Assembly (NCBI RefSeq): GCF_001949145.1
Contig: NW_019091373.1
Span: forward strand, 718,155-782,154
Direction: 5' to 3'
DNA: 64,000 nt
Source: Acanthaster planci
Taxonomy: Eukaryota > Echinodermata > Asteroidea > Valvatida > Acanthasteridae
Position numbers and translations under genes: made by a program. Below are positions 1 to 14,430 of this stretch, piece by piece. The notes below the pieces were generated by a model that did no database searches, had not been told where the DNA came from, and saw only the letters and a program-made list of their open reading frames with translations. Position 1 is the first letter of the stretch; each line of letters starts with the position of its first letter.

Positions 1-1905
1 GGAAAATAAAATTGTGCCTACACGACTACCCTTCGATTCTGTTTTTTTCTTCCAGTGATTTTCAGTTTTGTCGCTGAGTAAAATTTATAGCTATAACATT
101 AAAGGGCACTATATATTATTTGTAGATGTTAATTACCATTTTGTGTGCTAAATTTCCATATGGAAATATTTGAACGAATAAATCATTCCACTGGTTTGTG
201 TTATTTTGTACACACTGTTTGTACCTGTGTATTTAAGGATACATGCATCACATAAAGTGGGGAAGAAAGAACAGAATATATTTTACCTTAATCGTAATAG
301 TTGTTTGAATATTTCAAGAGATGTCATATTTTTTCATGGCTCACTTTTAATAATGCCATTCCCACAAGTTGTGCTTGTTGCTGTGGTAAATATTTATCTT
401 GACTTTTCTTTAATCATGATTTCGTTCATGAGAAGGAAATCGTGGAATTCAGTAAAACATTTGTTCGAAGTTTGCAAATTGATTAAATGTACATGTACAT
501 GGTGAGCATAATCTAAAAGCAGTACCTCCAAGCCAATGGAATGAGTGAATATCACTCTGTTTAGTAGATTATGGAATGACTAGCACCCCCAGTCATTAGG
601 TCATGCAACACTGAATGTGTGCAGCGGTGCGCGAACGGGGCGAGATTGAAAATGGAAGATTATATGGGATGATTATTTCATGCTGACATCGAGAGACCGC
701 TGTCAAACACGTGCATGTTGTTGCTACCGTCATGTTTCATTTTGAATGGCGATTCTTTGTGTTCGGAAACCGTGCATTGTGCAGGGAGCCAAGTCGGTTG
801 GTTTGTTTGTCGTTTGTATTTTAAGAATCTGAAGTCAGTAGTTTCTTATTTATCCACTGTATCGGCGGCATTATACCGCTGTTAATATTTATCGTATTAT
901 AGTGTTGTCGTTTATTTTATCCTCGTGTTCGTATTGTGCTGTTTATTTATTTATTTGTATAATGGATAAATTAGGGAGTAGTGGAAATAAAGATCCACTA
1001 ATTTTAGGGGATTACTGGTCGACACGAAGATTTTACACTGCTCCATTCGACCTCCAAATGCTATGCCCTTGCTTTGAAATATCGTGCTAGTTTGCCAGTT
1101 TACCAATTCATTGTACTCCAAGAAGTGTGCTTTTTCCGTTTAAGCTATTTATTGAAATATACTATACTAAGATTATTTTTGGTCTTATTTATTTATGTTT
1201 TCGTCCACAAATGTACTCACATGTTAACCACAAAATGTTTTATTTGGTGTTGAGGTATTCGGTGTCATTAAATACCAGGCTGGTATTTATTAGTAAATAC
1301 CAATTTACTGGTTACATAAGCATGTAAAAAGCTAGGCGTATTTATTACAAACAATATTATAATTGGCGATATGTTTACATGGCACAGGTCACAGTTATTT
1401 ATTCGTAACTATGATAAATTTACGGATTTCTATTTAAACGGCTTTTGTATTTCAGTGTCTATGCTTCATTTCGTGAAAATGTCAAATTGAGTCATTCCAT
1501 ATTTATGATTATTGACAGTTTTATTATTGTCATGAGTTATTTACCACCATATAAACCTTTGTTTATGGATTCGTCTATTTATTGTTTTTAATTGCATAAT
1601 GCAACATAGCAAATTGAGTGTTATCCGTATTTGTCTGTAATTATGTTATCATAAAATATGCTATTGTTTTGTCGTACGATTTTCCCCAGACGTGTAATTT
1701 GTTCATAATGATCTCATACTGAGGATATTTGAAGAAAAACCAAACACTTAAGTATGTACTAAATGAGATTTCAAAGTATTTAGAAGCACTCTATAAAGAT
1801 GCCTTCATTTGTTATTTGGAAGAAGGGCCTTGATTAAAACATCGTTTTTTGATCGATCGTTTTTTTTACAATGATGTAAATAAACTATAGAAATGACGTA
1901 ATTTC
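1..1905 (+). other. Probable 3' UTR of a plus-strand gene lying upstream of the window
   Basis: The stretch is AT-rich with no conserved coding sequence. Overlapping AUUUA words (tttatttatttatttg, 942-957) are typical AU-rich stability elements. A canonical AATAAA at 1879-1884 is followed about 25 bases later by a GU-rich run (tgggtgttgtgttgtgtgtt, 1908-1927), the usual layout of a cleavage/polyadenylation site. A pyrimidine-rich AG at about 54-55 could be the acceptor of the last exon (frame ATT TTC AGT..GAG TAA), but this is weak. The gene itself is unknown. Confidence 0.4.
1879..1884 (+). promoter_or_regulatory. Candidate poly(A) signal with overlapping Pumilio-type site
   Basis: AATAAA followed by a GU-rich tract at 1908-1927. 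The overlapping TGTAAATA (1875-1882) matches the Pumilio response element UGUANAUA. Confidence 0.5.
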
Positions 1906-4900
1906 TTTGGGTGTTGTGTTGTGTGTTACAAGGCTTTCTTTAAAATGAAGGGGGGATAAGCTATGTATGAAATCACACTGGATGTGGAAGTCACAAAGGG
2001 CCATAATTGGGATAACTTACTCCTTTTAAGAGGTGGATGTGCGCCCCCCCCAAATGGGTTGAGACATTGTTATAACCGACATGCAATTACACCTTGCCGC
2101 TGCATGGAAGTATGAATTCCTCATTAGAGAATATGGTCCCTGGTGACGTTTACCCCCCCCCCTGCTCCCTTGCTAATGAGGGGTTGTAAACCCTCACCTC
2201 CAAAGCTAACAACATTCCACGGGGAGGGGGGGGTGCGTTGAAAACAGTGCTATCCATTTTGTTCGCCAGTTGGTCATTAATTGGTTCAAAAAAGGGGGTG
2301 GGGCGTTCATACCACATACATGTATAGCATTTAGGTACTTTTCGGATGGTGAAACTTTAAGCTACGGTGGCATAGAACATAACACCTGGAACTGTCTTGT
2401 TTGAGGAGATATTCATTACAAAGGGAGTGCTGGTAATCAGCAAAACTGCACGAAGCTCACTAACACTGCACTTCTTCCTCCTAACTTTGTTTACTTTTTT
2501 TCACTCAATTTCTTTTATTTAACCAAACTGACTTTGAAATACATGTCCTTCATTGATGATTCCTTGCGTTGGTCTTAAATCTTAAATATTAAAGTAATAA
2601 AGAATACCAGTTGAGGTTTTTTTTACAGGCAATTTACTTCTGCAAGTGTTGATTCCAATTTCTGACATGAACGAGCATAGTTGCAAACGATTGCGGGTCA
2701 CGATCATTAATTTTTATGATCGTACAGCCAGTCTTACCGTATCGTGCTATTACCTTCGCAAGCCAGCGTATAACTTTCAACTGCCAGAGTAGGCCGTACA
2801 GCACGTGTCTCGTGTCTGGACGTTGGATAACTCATAACTATGACAGACTGGCACCTGACCACAGCTTCATGTATACACAAACTTTTTGATGCAAAAACTG
2901 AAGCAAGAAGCCGCACTGATGGCAAGGACAGCGTTGTGCGCATGAACAAACGGTAAAGCGATCGTGTTTGTTTGATCTGACCATGATCTGACACTGGTGC
3001 ACGCTCATTATCGGCCACTGCAAGCCTTTACAAGTCCAAACGTCAACCTCAGTTGAGGTCTTGGGAAAAAGTTCACTGCTTGGTTCCGAACCTTACCACC
3101 ACCACCGCACTATGCACATGGACATGCTGTTCTCGAGCCCTACGCCTCGAGTTACGGACAATAATCTCGTAACATTTTATTGCACCGGGTCGTGGTGGGC
3201 CGGCAACGGCGCCGAGCGGTACCCGTACGCTGGCATTACTGCACAGACACAAAGATGAAAACACAACACGTTAGCATATGGAACGTGTATCGACAAAACG
3301 GCATGTCCACTGCGGAGCTGGAAATGATGACAGATTCAATGATATTCGGACAAAGAGAAAAAAATCGTTCGTCCAAATATACATTCTTTGTGAACTGGGA
3401 CGGACTTTTCTTCCTGGAGACAAAGAACTTTGACAAGCATTTGTTTTTCTGTGTGTGCGGGTTTCGAACGAAGACATAATACTGGAGTTAATTTGATCAC
3501 AGTTGGTTTAAATTTTTTTTCGTTTTCTTTCATCTATTAAATCACACTTTTGTATGTATGAAATTCCCTTCCCAACAAACAACGCAAACTCTTTTGAAAG
3601 ACTTGCGATAAGATTTTCAATCATGACCAGGCAGTAAATCCTACTTTAACTCATTTCTTTTCCACGACATATCACCTAATGTTGGTAAACGTATTTTTTT
3701 CGTTCCCACAAAAATCGATCCGTAAAATTTGGAGGTCTGAAGCGAGAATCTGATGAACTAAGTGTTCTCTGAAAGACACCGTATCACATTCAGAACGAGT
3801 GGTGATGCCAAGACCATTGTAGAGGTGGTCACGTCCTGAATATCCCGTCTCAGTAGTGTGCAACCTCCGCATTTGAAGCAAGACATTGGACGGAGAGACC
3901 CTCCGCCTTTGTGTTGGTCATTGTTTGATCGGAATGTCAGGTATTCTTTGAAGACTTCTAGGGGGATGTGTTAGGTAGCAATAGTCTAGAGTGTGTATAG
4001 GGATTGGACAGGTAAGGGGGGGTACCCCTCCGCCCCATATCTTGCCTGGTATAAACCTCCGAGTCAATCCCAAATATGACAAATCAATGCACTTCCAACA
4101 TACGTTTCACTTGCATCCAGTGAGCCATCAGTTTAAACACACTTCTAAACACTCGTTGTACCTACATTTTAAACACGCTTCACCGACGAAATATTTGTAC
4201 ATTTACACTCAAATGCGTTTAGGGATGCGTTTAAATGCTAAGTGGATTTCACAAAGCATGTCAATAAACACACCGTGGGTTCAACGTGCTTAAAAGGTGC
4301 CAAAATGGGTGGGTACGGAGTATTTAAACGTTGTTTACAATAAAGTCTTTGTCATGCAGTTTAGTGCAAAGCTTGACTTTCCAATTTGATATGACCATTT
4401 CATTTCGAGATTTCACCCAAACAGCTTGAGTTAATTACTTAAGCAGCCTAATGTAAGGTGCAAATGTACTGGTACATTTAAAGAAACAAAACAATGATTA
4501 CATTTCTTTGTTGCTTGTCAAGACTTCCTTGACACGACAAACGAAGTACGTCTAAATGCTGGTGTAAACAGACAGCACTGCAGATGTTTGCTTTCTTTGA
4601 GAGTAACCACAGCGCGGTTACTACAGTCGGCCACGAAGGTAATTCAATTGAATCTCCTCAGTTCCAAGCTCCTTAGGAGAGAAGGTGAGTGCAGTTGTGG
4701 CCCCCTCCCGTCTTTTTAACGTAGATTTTCTTGCATCATCAACGTTGAGACAGGGCGTCTGCTTTGATTTCAATGTGCTTAAAGAAAATTTGATCAGGGC
4801 ATTTTAAAGAGCCGTGTGGACTGGTAATGATGATGCGATCCAAAGCCGATGCAGAGGGTCCTTCTTCGTTTCTCGGGTCGATTTAGCGGCTGAGTGTCTC

Positions 4901-7240
4901 CAGCCATGGGTAAGACGAGGTATCCGTCCAGTCTCAATCTCGCGCACTAGAAAAAGCTAGCTTTGTGAGTGCTCCGACTCGCCGGCACGGGAGTCATCAC
5001 GCGGCTTCCCTAGCAACGGAAGGCCACTCTCGTTGGTGTATGAGAGGAGATGAGACGAGTAGAACATGAAGGAGTGCCACTCCAGGCGGCAAGGTAATTG
5101 CCTCATTTCATCCGCAGTCCATCCCATTCGTTAAACATCATACTCCGGAGGTCAGGGGAAGACAATATTGTCATAACTCTCATCTGTCTGGTATCCCAGC
5201 GCGCGATGACATCAGAATGTCGAGTCTACAAGCCCACATGAAAATCTCGTTTCGAGTCATTTTTGGCTATTAAGTAAGTTTTAATTAAAGCCCCCACAAA
5301 CAAGTGACGGCAGGTTTGGAGTGTGACCTCGGAGAATATGGGAATGCACCGTACGATATTACATCCGGCCGGATGCGCTTGAGCTTGATGGGCTGTTGCT
5401 CCAGATTCCAATTGGAATTTGTTTTCTCTGTCTTATCCGATCAACCAATTTGCAATGAGTTCAACCAAACGTGCTTACCGGAAGAAAAAAAAAATAATTA
5501 AGGCGCACCAATCATTGTATATCACCACCATTACTTCCGAAGACGAGCAGGTTGATCTCAACCTCCACATGAAATTGGGCATGCGTGAACTTGAGGGACT
5601 ACTCAAAGCAGTGAGAACAATGGTAGTTACAACACCCGCGTGGAAGGCTGGGAGTCCAGAAAATAAGGGGGTACAAATAAACTCAGCGACTAGATTTATG
5701 GAAGTCCAATAAAAACGTGTTGACTACTGTGTTGAGCCTACCCGCGATGTTCTGCGTTCCTTCACAAGATTCCAAGAGAGATTCTGCCATTCAGCTGCAA
5801 TTCCTTCGGGTGATGGTGTAAGCAGAAACCGAAGGGCGGAGTGATGCACTCCTGCGTGGATGGAATCACTGGAGGGCGCTTCAAAAAAAAGGAACACGTT
5901 CGATCAAAAATTGTGGTTGTCGGTGCACCCTCATAGTTAGGCCAGAAATATTTCCGCCGAGCTCATTAATAAAAGTTATATTTACACTCAAAATATTCTA
6001 TATTAGCGGGTCCTGAGAGGCATGGAACTGGGGAATTGAAGAAATATGACACTGAACCTCTGGGCCGGACTCAGGGCTTCCGATTTTGAGCAATTTGAAT
6101 GCAACAGGGTCCGAAAGTGGCACTAATTGAGCCATTTTGCAGAGGGATGCATTTTCAAAATAGCTATTTTCCCAGAGAGTGAAATTTCCTTCATTTTAGG
6201 GGTGGTCTGCTATAGGTGAGAATTTCTCAAAATTTCATTGGTCAACCCACTAAAAATTGAAAGGAAATGAAAGAGGACATGTGGAACATCATTTTTCTGT
6301 GCAGCCGGAACACCTGTGAGAGTAGCATCTTTTAAATATTTGTGAAGTATGGGGATTTATCACTGCTGCCTATAGAAATTTATTTGCTGCGGTGCACCCT
6401 TGTACAGAATGAAGAGGACTGACCCAATTATTTTGAATGTATGCCAGCCTGTTTAAACTGAATCTGGTTGAGCATTCGGCATTAGCGGAATGACGTAACA
6501 TGTGTTTATCATTACCGCTTTACCGCTTATCAAGACGCGGGAGAAGTGACGACGTTGAAATTAACAAATGGTTCGTGATTAATCGTAATATAGGCCTATT
6601 TGGATTGATAACGGACCAAGATGTATTAAATATAAATGAAAACTGCCAAGCCTAGTGATTTTTCTTTATAATTCCCCTGGTCCATGCTTTGATGTGTGAA
6701 CGCTGGAAATATTTGCGCCAAGTTTATATCAATTAATATCACAGTTTCGTCCCCTTTTGTCTATCTTTCCCCCTCTTCTACTGAATTGTAGTGTCTGAAG
6801 TAAGCACAGAAATACTCGAAAGACAAACCATTTATAGAACTTTTAACTAATTGTGTTTAAAGAGCAAATAAAATTTTGTCTCTATTCGTTATCGGTGGGA
6901 TTTTGCCATCTGTGGGATTTATAAAATTTCAGTAGGGTATGGAGACAGCCTGTTAGGCGAGCGCCTTGAAATAAGACTATGACATCAAATTTGAGGATCC
7001 CTGTAGCATCACATATCCGAAACAGTTGTCGATTTCATAGTACCTAGACACGACGGAAATGAGAAGTGAAAAATGAAGCCGCGCAAATTTTCGCACGAAG
7101 ATAACGGTACCCAATGTCGCTCACCTGGGAATTGGCTCACAGATAACCCGAGGTAGCATGTCAGATAATGCAGAGGTCTGTTGGGCAGTGGAGAGATCAG
7201 AAGAGAATACATCGCGGACCTTGTTGACAAAGCCGGGGGG
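1906..7240. other. Intergenic stretch, no gene recognised
   Basis: Short open frames only (100 codons at most), none with recognisable family features. It includes several runs of eight or more G or C near 2044, 2153 and 2226, and a pTTTAAACAC-rich patch near 4130-4290. At 4880-5090 a CpG-richer patch holds an X-box half-site (cctagcaac) and a short ATG frame followed by GGTAATT; this could be a promoter/first exon, but I cannot support it. Confidence 0.5.
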
Positions 7241-7269
7241 TGTAGCTGCTCCTGTATAATGTGTCATAT

Positions 7270-7702
7270 AGACCTCTTCAAGAAGTATAAGCGGGCCATT
7301 GAAAATGTACAGGGGTGCCACGTCNGTAAAAACTACATCGTTAGCGTTATCGGAGCAAAAAACACTAACACACAAAAGAACACACACGATGTAGTTTATA
7401 CTTCTTATGATGGAAGGGGGCCACACTAAGAAACGACGATCTCGTGCACACAGGAAAAAAAATGATTTAAAATCTTTTAACAGAGCACTAAAAATTCCAT
7501 GTAGATTAAAAACTAATAGCAAAAACGGTTTCATGGAATATTCTGAAGAAAAAAATGAACAAACTCAGAAAACCTGAAAGAAAAATGATCATCGAAGTCG
7601 CACCCCTGTATATTTTCAATGGCCCGCTCACATTTCTTACCGCCATTTGTGCGCATGCGTGCATAATTATGAATTTATTAGTGAAGAGGTCTTTGGGAAC
7701 GG
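7270..7702. mobile_element. Nested foldback element containing an ambiguous base
   Basis: The outer arms are gacctcttca (7270) with tgaagaggtc (ending about 7692), plus gcgggccattgaaaat.tac with agggg tgc on the left and their complement at 7605-7631. Inside is a second inverted pair, aactacatcg and cgatgtagtt, flanked by agaagtata and tatacttct. Base 7325 is N. The open frames across it arise from the repeat and are not genes. Confidence 0.65.
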
Positions 7703-10700
7703 GATGGAGAGTTGGAAGGGGGTGGGGCTAGGAGCAGAGACGTGTGGAGTGTCTGTACTCATTTATACTCTACTGCGCTTCTAAACGTGTCACAAGTCCA
7801 CCGGTCGTAATCAGGAGTCGATTTGGTGAACGGGCAAAGTAACTTTGATGCCACATGAAAGACTAGCAACTCTTAGGAACCCAAAAAGTTTATTACTTCT
7901 AGGAAGAAACCCCTTTTTTGAAATTCACTTCGTTTTTCATTGGGATCCATTTTCGTCATTTTCCATGTTTTTTACCTCACTTAGTGCCCTGTATTCGCAC
8001 TTTTGTTGAATTCCCCTCAGATCATCAGTGATACTGTCTGGAAGACTGTTGAATGGTTTCTTTCCATCAGTCCGTTTCTTCGTTATCTTCAAATTTCCGC
8101 GCCGAGTCCAACAGTGGTCTACAAAAGAGATGTCCGGATTTTGGGCATGGCATACACGCCCACTCACACACTGGAGTGTACGAGTGCGTTTCGGTGCGAG
8201 TTGACTTTACTACACTGATAAGTACTATGACGTCAAATTGACCGATGAAAAGGCACAAACCAAAATTTTCTGTTCTAGTTCATACGGTTTCCTTCTTGCA
8301 TAATACTTTTTCATCAGAGACTTCATTGTATTTCTCAATATTCACAAGCAGAGAAAAGTCAGGGAAAACCCGGTAAAACTGAAAAAAAAAAAAACAACCC
8401 TTTGACATGTTGCCTTCGCTTCCAACTTCTGACTCTGTTACTTTGGAGGTACGTCAGAAAGACGGGCAAAAACTTGGCAGAAAATGGATTTTTATCATGT
8501 GCAAGTTAGCAAAAGGGACTTTTAGTGGTTAAATACTAATCAGTATGGAAATGAGGAGCAAATAAATACATCTGAGCCTGATGTTGATCGATTACTTTTG
8601 GGGTCCACCTGTCCGAGTACAGCTTCTGGCTGTAGTGGGATTCAGTGCGCACGCGCACCAACCAAGTGAGGGGTATGAACATACGTGGGAGGGAGACGTT
8701 GAGTATTGATGAGGGTGGGGTGGTTAGTGGGATGGGAATATCCTGTATGTCCCATTTTGTCAATGCAATCTACGAAGGCTTAAAATGAGATTAAAAATGA
8801 AATCAGACCTTGTTTCGCACTTACGAAATTGAATCAAAAGATATACTTATGGAATTACCATCTCCAAATGAATTAATATACACGTAATACAGAACTCTGC
8901 AAATTAAGAGCATTAAAGGAGAAAACTGTGTGTGAAGCCTAATAGCCTGCTTATAGACTGTGCTTTCAGAAATCGGAAGCAGCCTCGGCAGCGATCGGGA
9001 AATAAACAGATTTAGTACGTTTAATGTTTGAAAAAATATAATTTAGAAAACCTATAACGTTGCCAAACCCTTATAAGTTATACAGCCCCTGCGACGTACA
9101 AAACATGTACAGTGTAATCCTATAATTCGGAAACAGGTGTAAACATGCGACATGGGCTCTGTGCGCGTGCGCTACACAACTGCAAAACCTGGGCTTCGGA
9201 ATTACAACTGCATAAGTGGTCATGATTGGACGAGTGATAGGAGAAAGGTAAAGTGTAGGGGTCGAATTAACACTGCTAAATATCTTATAGGATAGGATTT
9301 GTAGTAGAAAATGAGAACCACGCGGATGGTTTTTTTGGTCGAAATACCCTCTTTAACGACTGAACCAGTGCTGTGTGATTAAGCGCGTAAAATTCTCTTC
9401 AAAGAAAGCCATCTCTTTGTTCTGTTAGCAGGAAAGTTCGGGGTGAATTTTTTTTTTATTTCATCGAAAAAGTCCCCCCGTGGGTCTCGGCATGGATGTA
9501 TCACCTACCATATAGGTCTGCCTCCAAAAATATAAATCAATTACTCAATTCCCCCCGTCCATCCCCACTCTGAAACTGGGGAATATTTGAAGAATGGAGA
9601 GGAAAACGAACAGACGGTAAAGTCGTCAAGTGGGTGAGAGGATTCAGTCGCCAATCGACACAGATTGCTCTGAAAGTTGGGAGTGATATACTGAGGCCGG
9701 CGCAGATTGAAATTTTACCCGAGACAGGATACAGTCATCAAATCCGGCACAGTCTGCCGAGCAATTCGGGTTAACTCGCTATAAAACAAGCTGTTTTAGA
9801 ATGTCTCTCTCAAAATTTAAAAAGATACTTGTCTCCGAATCCAAAGCCTCGTTGTCGTCTTTTGTACTATTGCAATATTGTCAACCAAGGGCGGATCCGT
9901 AAGTGGGGGAGCAAAATCTTTTGGGGGCGAAAACTTATGGATATTATTTCTGTCACCCGTTACGTCCTTTTGGAGGGCCGAGGCTACGTTTTGGTGCTTT
10001 TCAACCGCTTTGAAAAAGGGATGTGAATTAGAACCCCCCAAACCGCCTTTCCTTTTTTTTTTAAGAAAAAAAATGCTCTTTTTGGGGGGGGGTTGCCTGC
10101 GCTGGTCCCCCCCCCTGACCCTCCTTGTTGTCGACACACATGAGGCCAAGGGCTTTCTTTTAATCCTATAACCAAATCACACGAACCGTGTGACTTCTCC
10201 AATATTTTACCAAGGACAAGTCAAAGATGATGTGAAGAGGCATACAGGTCGTAACCTCCTCGTGTTTCATTTGGCTGTTCAAATTGTGCGGAAAAAATGC
10301 CGTTACTCGCGTTTACCTTGCGCGTTACACTTACACCTCCGCGCCAAATTGGCAGCTGTAATCACTTTAGACGCGGGCAAAGAATTTCCCAGCGTGGGGA
10401 TTAAACATGTTTTCAAAAGCGAGGGGACAAAATTAAGCAGGCTTGCTTGATCAAACCACCCTTTGCCTCAGCGTTGTTCCTACTTACATAAATGGATTTA
10501 CAGCCGTAAAATTGAGTGTTCGGTGACGCAAATTTAAATGCTGTCAGATGCAATATAATCACCGGCAGGATTTTGCAAACTATCGGGCTCCGTCTCAGGG
10601 GAAATTACTTTTTCTCGTGACAGAAAGCATGGGTTATTCGCTAATGGGCAGGTCTTCATTATGCATAGGGTCTGCGGATGAAGCTCCGTTTGTAATTTCA

Positions 10701-13700
10701 ATTCCGGAGCCAGGTTCATTATCAGGAGTTAGCATTTTGGATGTTGCGGAAAAGTAATACCACGGAAGGTAAAAAAGTACTCCGCGTGAGTGCAAGCGGT
10801 CAGTGACTTTCATTGCTTTCTTAGTCATATTCCATCAGAATTTAGCAAATTGGTCAAATATTTGCTCCCCTCTGCAAAGAGGCAGAGCAAAAGAAGGCAT
10901 CAGTATGCCGTGCCCAAATAGTACGGCGAAAGATAACATCCTGCGGATGCTGTAACCCCAAAGGAGACAGGGCTATTTCGGAGGAAATGAAGCTGGAGAG
11001 ATGCGTCTGAAACCACGGGTGCCTGGCTAGCCACATGCAGGCTATAACCACCCGAGTGTGTTGGACCGGACAAGACAATAAGGACGCAGGGCCAGGCCTC
11101 GTCTCTGTATATAATGTTGCTCACTGAGGCAATATTTGCCCGGGCCACGCGGGATCGCACTGGGTAAATTCAAACCGACAGTTGAGACGGAAAGAAGGGG
11201 GGCCCCTCCCCCATAGGCTCAGCGCCACTCTTAGTGCTAATAAAAGTGTCGCTTTTATTTCCCAGGTGTCCATTCGAACGCTGCGTGTCGCTCTGCCGTC
11301 GGCCTAAACTCTAGGCAGCGTTAACGATCCGAGGTGGCTAGTTACAGACAGAATGAGGCTTTTGGCCGGGGGCGCTCGAGCGCTTGATGCTTGCAACGTA
11401 TAATATTCCACAGAACGCTCGAACAAGCCTCTTGGTTTTTGTCAGATCTTTGGTTTTTCTCAGATATACACAATTGTCTATGAAAATCTGTGATAATAAT
11501 AGGCCGGCACACAATGTACTTGTTGCTACGCTGCCCGATTCACAGGATCAGCACATCAAGGCTTCGAATTCCAGTCTTGCGGGGTCGAGTTGGCTGACCG
11601 TGTGTGCGTGTACTGTGTTGCATGCTCTGGACCATTTTTCTATTATAATGGTGAAACTTTTCCGTGAAACGAAATTCGTTTTGTCTATTTTAAGGGAAAG
11701 GGTTTAATTTCGTTAAAACATGAGCTGGCTTGCAGGTGGCACAAGCCATGACGTTTCAATGGTCTCCTTTGAAAGTGTTTTCTAGTTGGTATTTCGAGAC
11801 AAAATTGAGCTCCTTGAAAAAAAACGTAATAAATAAATTAAAGAAAAATACCGATAAATCGATTACCCAAATGAAATCGTCACCTTTGGAAACCGAATTT
11901 TAGGACCGGTTGCATTTCCTTACAAGGCCAGAGCCTAGTTTGAATAGCGTTTTGCACTTCCGTGTTTAGTCTCCTGCTAGCTTAGAACATGTACAATCCC
12001 ATTTCGTGTCGGTTCAAATGTCAACTCATACCACGTTAAGGCCCTCCGTGGCAGCCTCGTGCTTCTTCGTGTCATCTTTGGATGGACGGTCTAGCGCGCC
12101 GACCCAAGCGTACGATCTTCCACTCGCTGCGACGCGGTTCATCGACAAAGCAAGATCAGGTGACAACAGCTTGACGACTGTGGCATCAGTCAAGCTGCAA
12201 AGAGTTTGTCAACGTGGGAAATGATATATCACCCGCTTCTACAAACCCTTCTGATGATGTTGGTGGCTGCGAGGGACTATCACTTTACTAATAATAACGT
12301 CCAATGCATGTAATAAAATCTCAAACTGTAAGCGTCGCAATATTCGTCAGGGGGCAACACTTTTAGTTGCGCTTTCCATCAGTTTAATCGCTAGGGGCGC
12401 CCAACGAGCCAATTTCAAAAATACCAACAATATCGATTAGAAGGAGTCTTGATATTCGCAATCGAATCTCGCTGACAGCAGCAGATCAGGAAGTCAGCAG
12501 ACCGCCTCCCTTCCGCCCCCCCCCCACACTCGTCAATGTTGCAGGAGTCCGAAATCATTCAGCGAGACAACATCGGAATTCCAAATTCTAGCGGCTTCTT
12601 GAACATCAAATATTTGTGCATCCTTTAGCTGGCAGTGGTGGCTGACTCACCCTCGCTCGGTTACACGACATCCAAGCAAATCATTGATGCTCGCTCGCTG
12701 TAAGGCTGACACGCCATCTGTCCACCTAAATACACCTCTTACAGGCCTTTGTGTTACTGTATACGGCACCCTTGTCAATATACAATTTCACATGCAAGGG
12801 CGGATATTCTAATAAATGGAGGGGAAGGGGTTGGTCCTTCGAAAACAAAATGGCATAGATCTGCCAGTCTATCAAGAGTCGTGGTGAAAGATTAAACCGT
12901 GTTAATGAAGTGGTACAGGCGACAGGTGTCAAATGTATAGGCCTGTTAGACCGGTTTGCAGAAAACGTGCAGAAATCCAGCAAGCCCAAGCTGGCGCGAC
13001 CGGGAAAAATGGTTCCTTGAGTAACCGCGAGAAGGGGCTGGCCTCGGTTGGAGTAGGCCGGCTCAACCGCGGATAAGCGTTTAGAGGACAGCTTATGTAC
13101 AACTTGTGCACTAATCGGAAAAAGCTTGAATACACTGACAAAAAAACCGACATGGCGGCCATGGGCATCTACTCTGTAGAGTGGCGGTAACCGGATGTTT
13201 TGGAAGATGAAACGGGAAAAATGATAAATGACAACGGAAGAAACTTGGAAAGAAGCTGCCATGTGTGGAGACAGTCAGACCTATCTTAAGCAGGGAGGAC
13301 TTCGTGAGTGGAGGGGGGACCCAAAGATGCGCTGGAAACTGTCCTTAGGGAATGAAATGTGGCAGGATGAGAAACAGCCAGCGCCAAGTAGGTCTACCAC
13401 TATCAGATCGGAATCATGATCATGATCTTTTGTTACAGTTGGACCTAAAATAAGTTGTTTATTGTGTATTTATAAACAGCCCTCGCACAATTCAGTTCCA
13501 ATTAAAAAATCACCACCATTAACCATTTCCTTTTTTGTAAAAAATTGTTTCTGTTCTATCTGAAATATGACCATGTTGGAAACTCTAATATTTTGAAAGA
13601 GTTGCCGTATTACGGAACAAATTCTGATGCAATAAAATCAATTTTAAGTATACGATTTATCAATCGTCATCTGACTTTTTCTCGGCTCATTTTGAGATAG

Positions 13701-14225
13701 CTGTTGGGTAGAGCATTCTATCTTGTCCGCTCTCGTTGTCCAACCGTATAAATGCACCTTGAATCATCCGTGAAACCTGAAATGAAGATCGGTTTGATTG
13801 AGTTCGTTGTTGCACAGACACGCATACCCATATGCAAACTCATGCACAATACCGAAAACAACTAAAGTGTACGCACTGGAACCGAAAACAGAAATACTCC
13901 ATGCCGCAACACGAATTTCGAGAAATTATGAACCCGTGGAAAATAACAAGGCTGATGTTGACAGTTGAACTCCACAATTTTGGCTCGATGTTCAAACCTC
14001 TATACAGCAGTTGTACATTATCAAGACGCAACACTTCCCACATGAAGATCACTAAGGGAAAAGCTGAAAACAAAAGTGTAAATCTTTGCTCACAAAATAC
14101 AACTGACGCCAGCCGGCTTCCTTCTTATTTCCCCCCATGATATTTCCCTCCCGGCTATCAACCCTCTCCCCGGACGGTCAGTCAACCGACTCAGTTCCAT
14201 TGTGCTTTCAGACAATACTAAACCA
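7703..14225. other. Intergenic stretch, no gene recognised
   Basis: No conserved coding sequence was seen. A likely degenerate interspersed repeat lies at about 9885-10140 (gggcggatccg start, G and C homopolymers). A 178-codon minus-strand frame at 12726-13262 lacks any recognisable feature. Confidence 0.5.
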
Positions 14226-14258
14226 TTTCCTCTCTCGTCAGGAAGACGAGAGAGGAAA
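14226..14258. repeat. Perfect 14-bp hairpin
   Basis: Arm tttcctctctcgtc (14226-14239), loop of 5, perfect complement gacgagagaggaaa (14245-14258). Intergenic. Confidence 0.95.
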
Positions 14259-14430
14259 AAATGTTCTTAAAGAGCGTGTCCCAAGACGGGCCCTGGCAAA
14301 CACTCCCGTATTAGAAAAAAAATCGCACATTTCGCGCTGTGGAAAAACAAAGGTATTTTTCCAGGTTGTGTGAAGAGACGAGACGGGAGAATTTTTTAAC
14401 ATTCGGAGCGCGTCACAGGCGACCTGTAGA

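Noticed and set aside
7121-7534. 137-codon minus-strand frame
   Set aside because: It runs through the nested foldback and the ambiguous base, so it is a repeat artefact.
9885-10140. Possible ancient transposon remnant starting gggcggatccg
   Set aside because: It resembles common degenerate repeats, but I could define neither ends, target duplication nor coding relic, so it is not listed as an element.
12726-13262. 178-codon minus-strand open frame
   Set aside because: No recognisable domain or codon-like pattern. A handful of frames this long is expected by chance in 64 kb on six frames.
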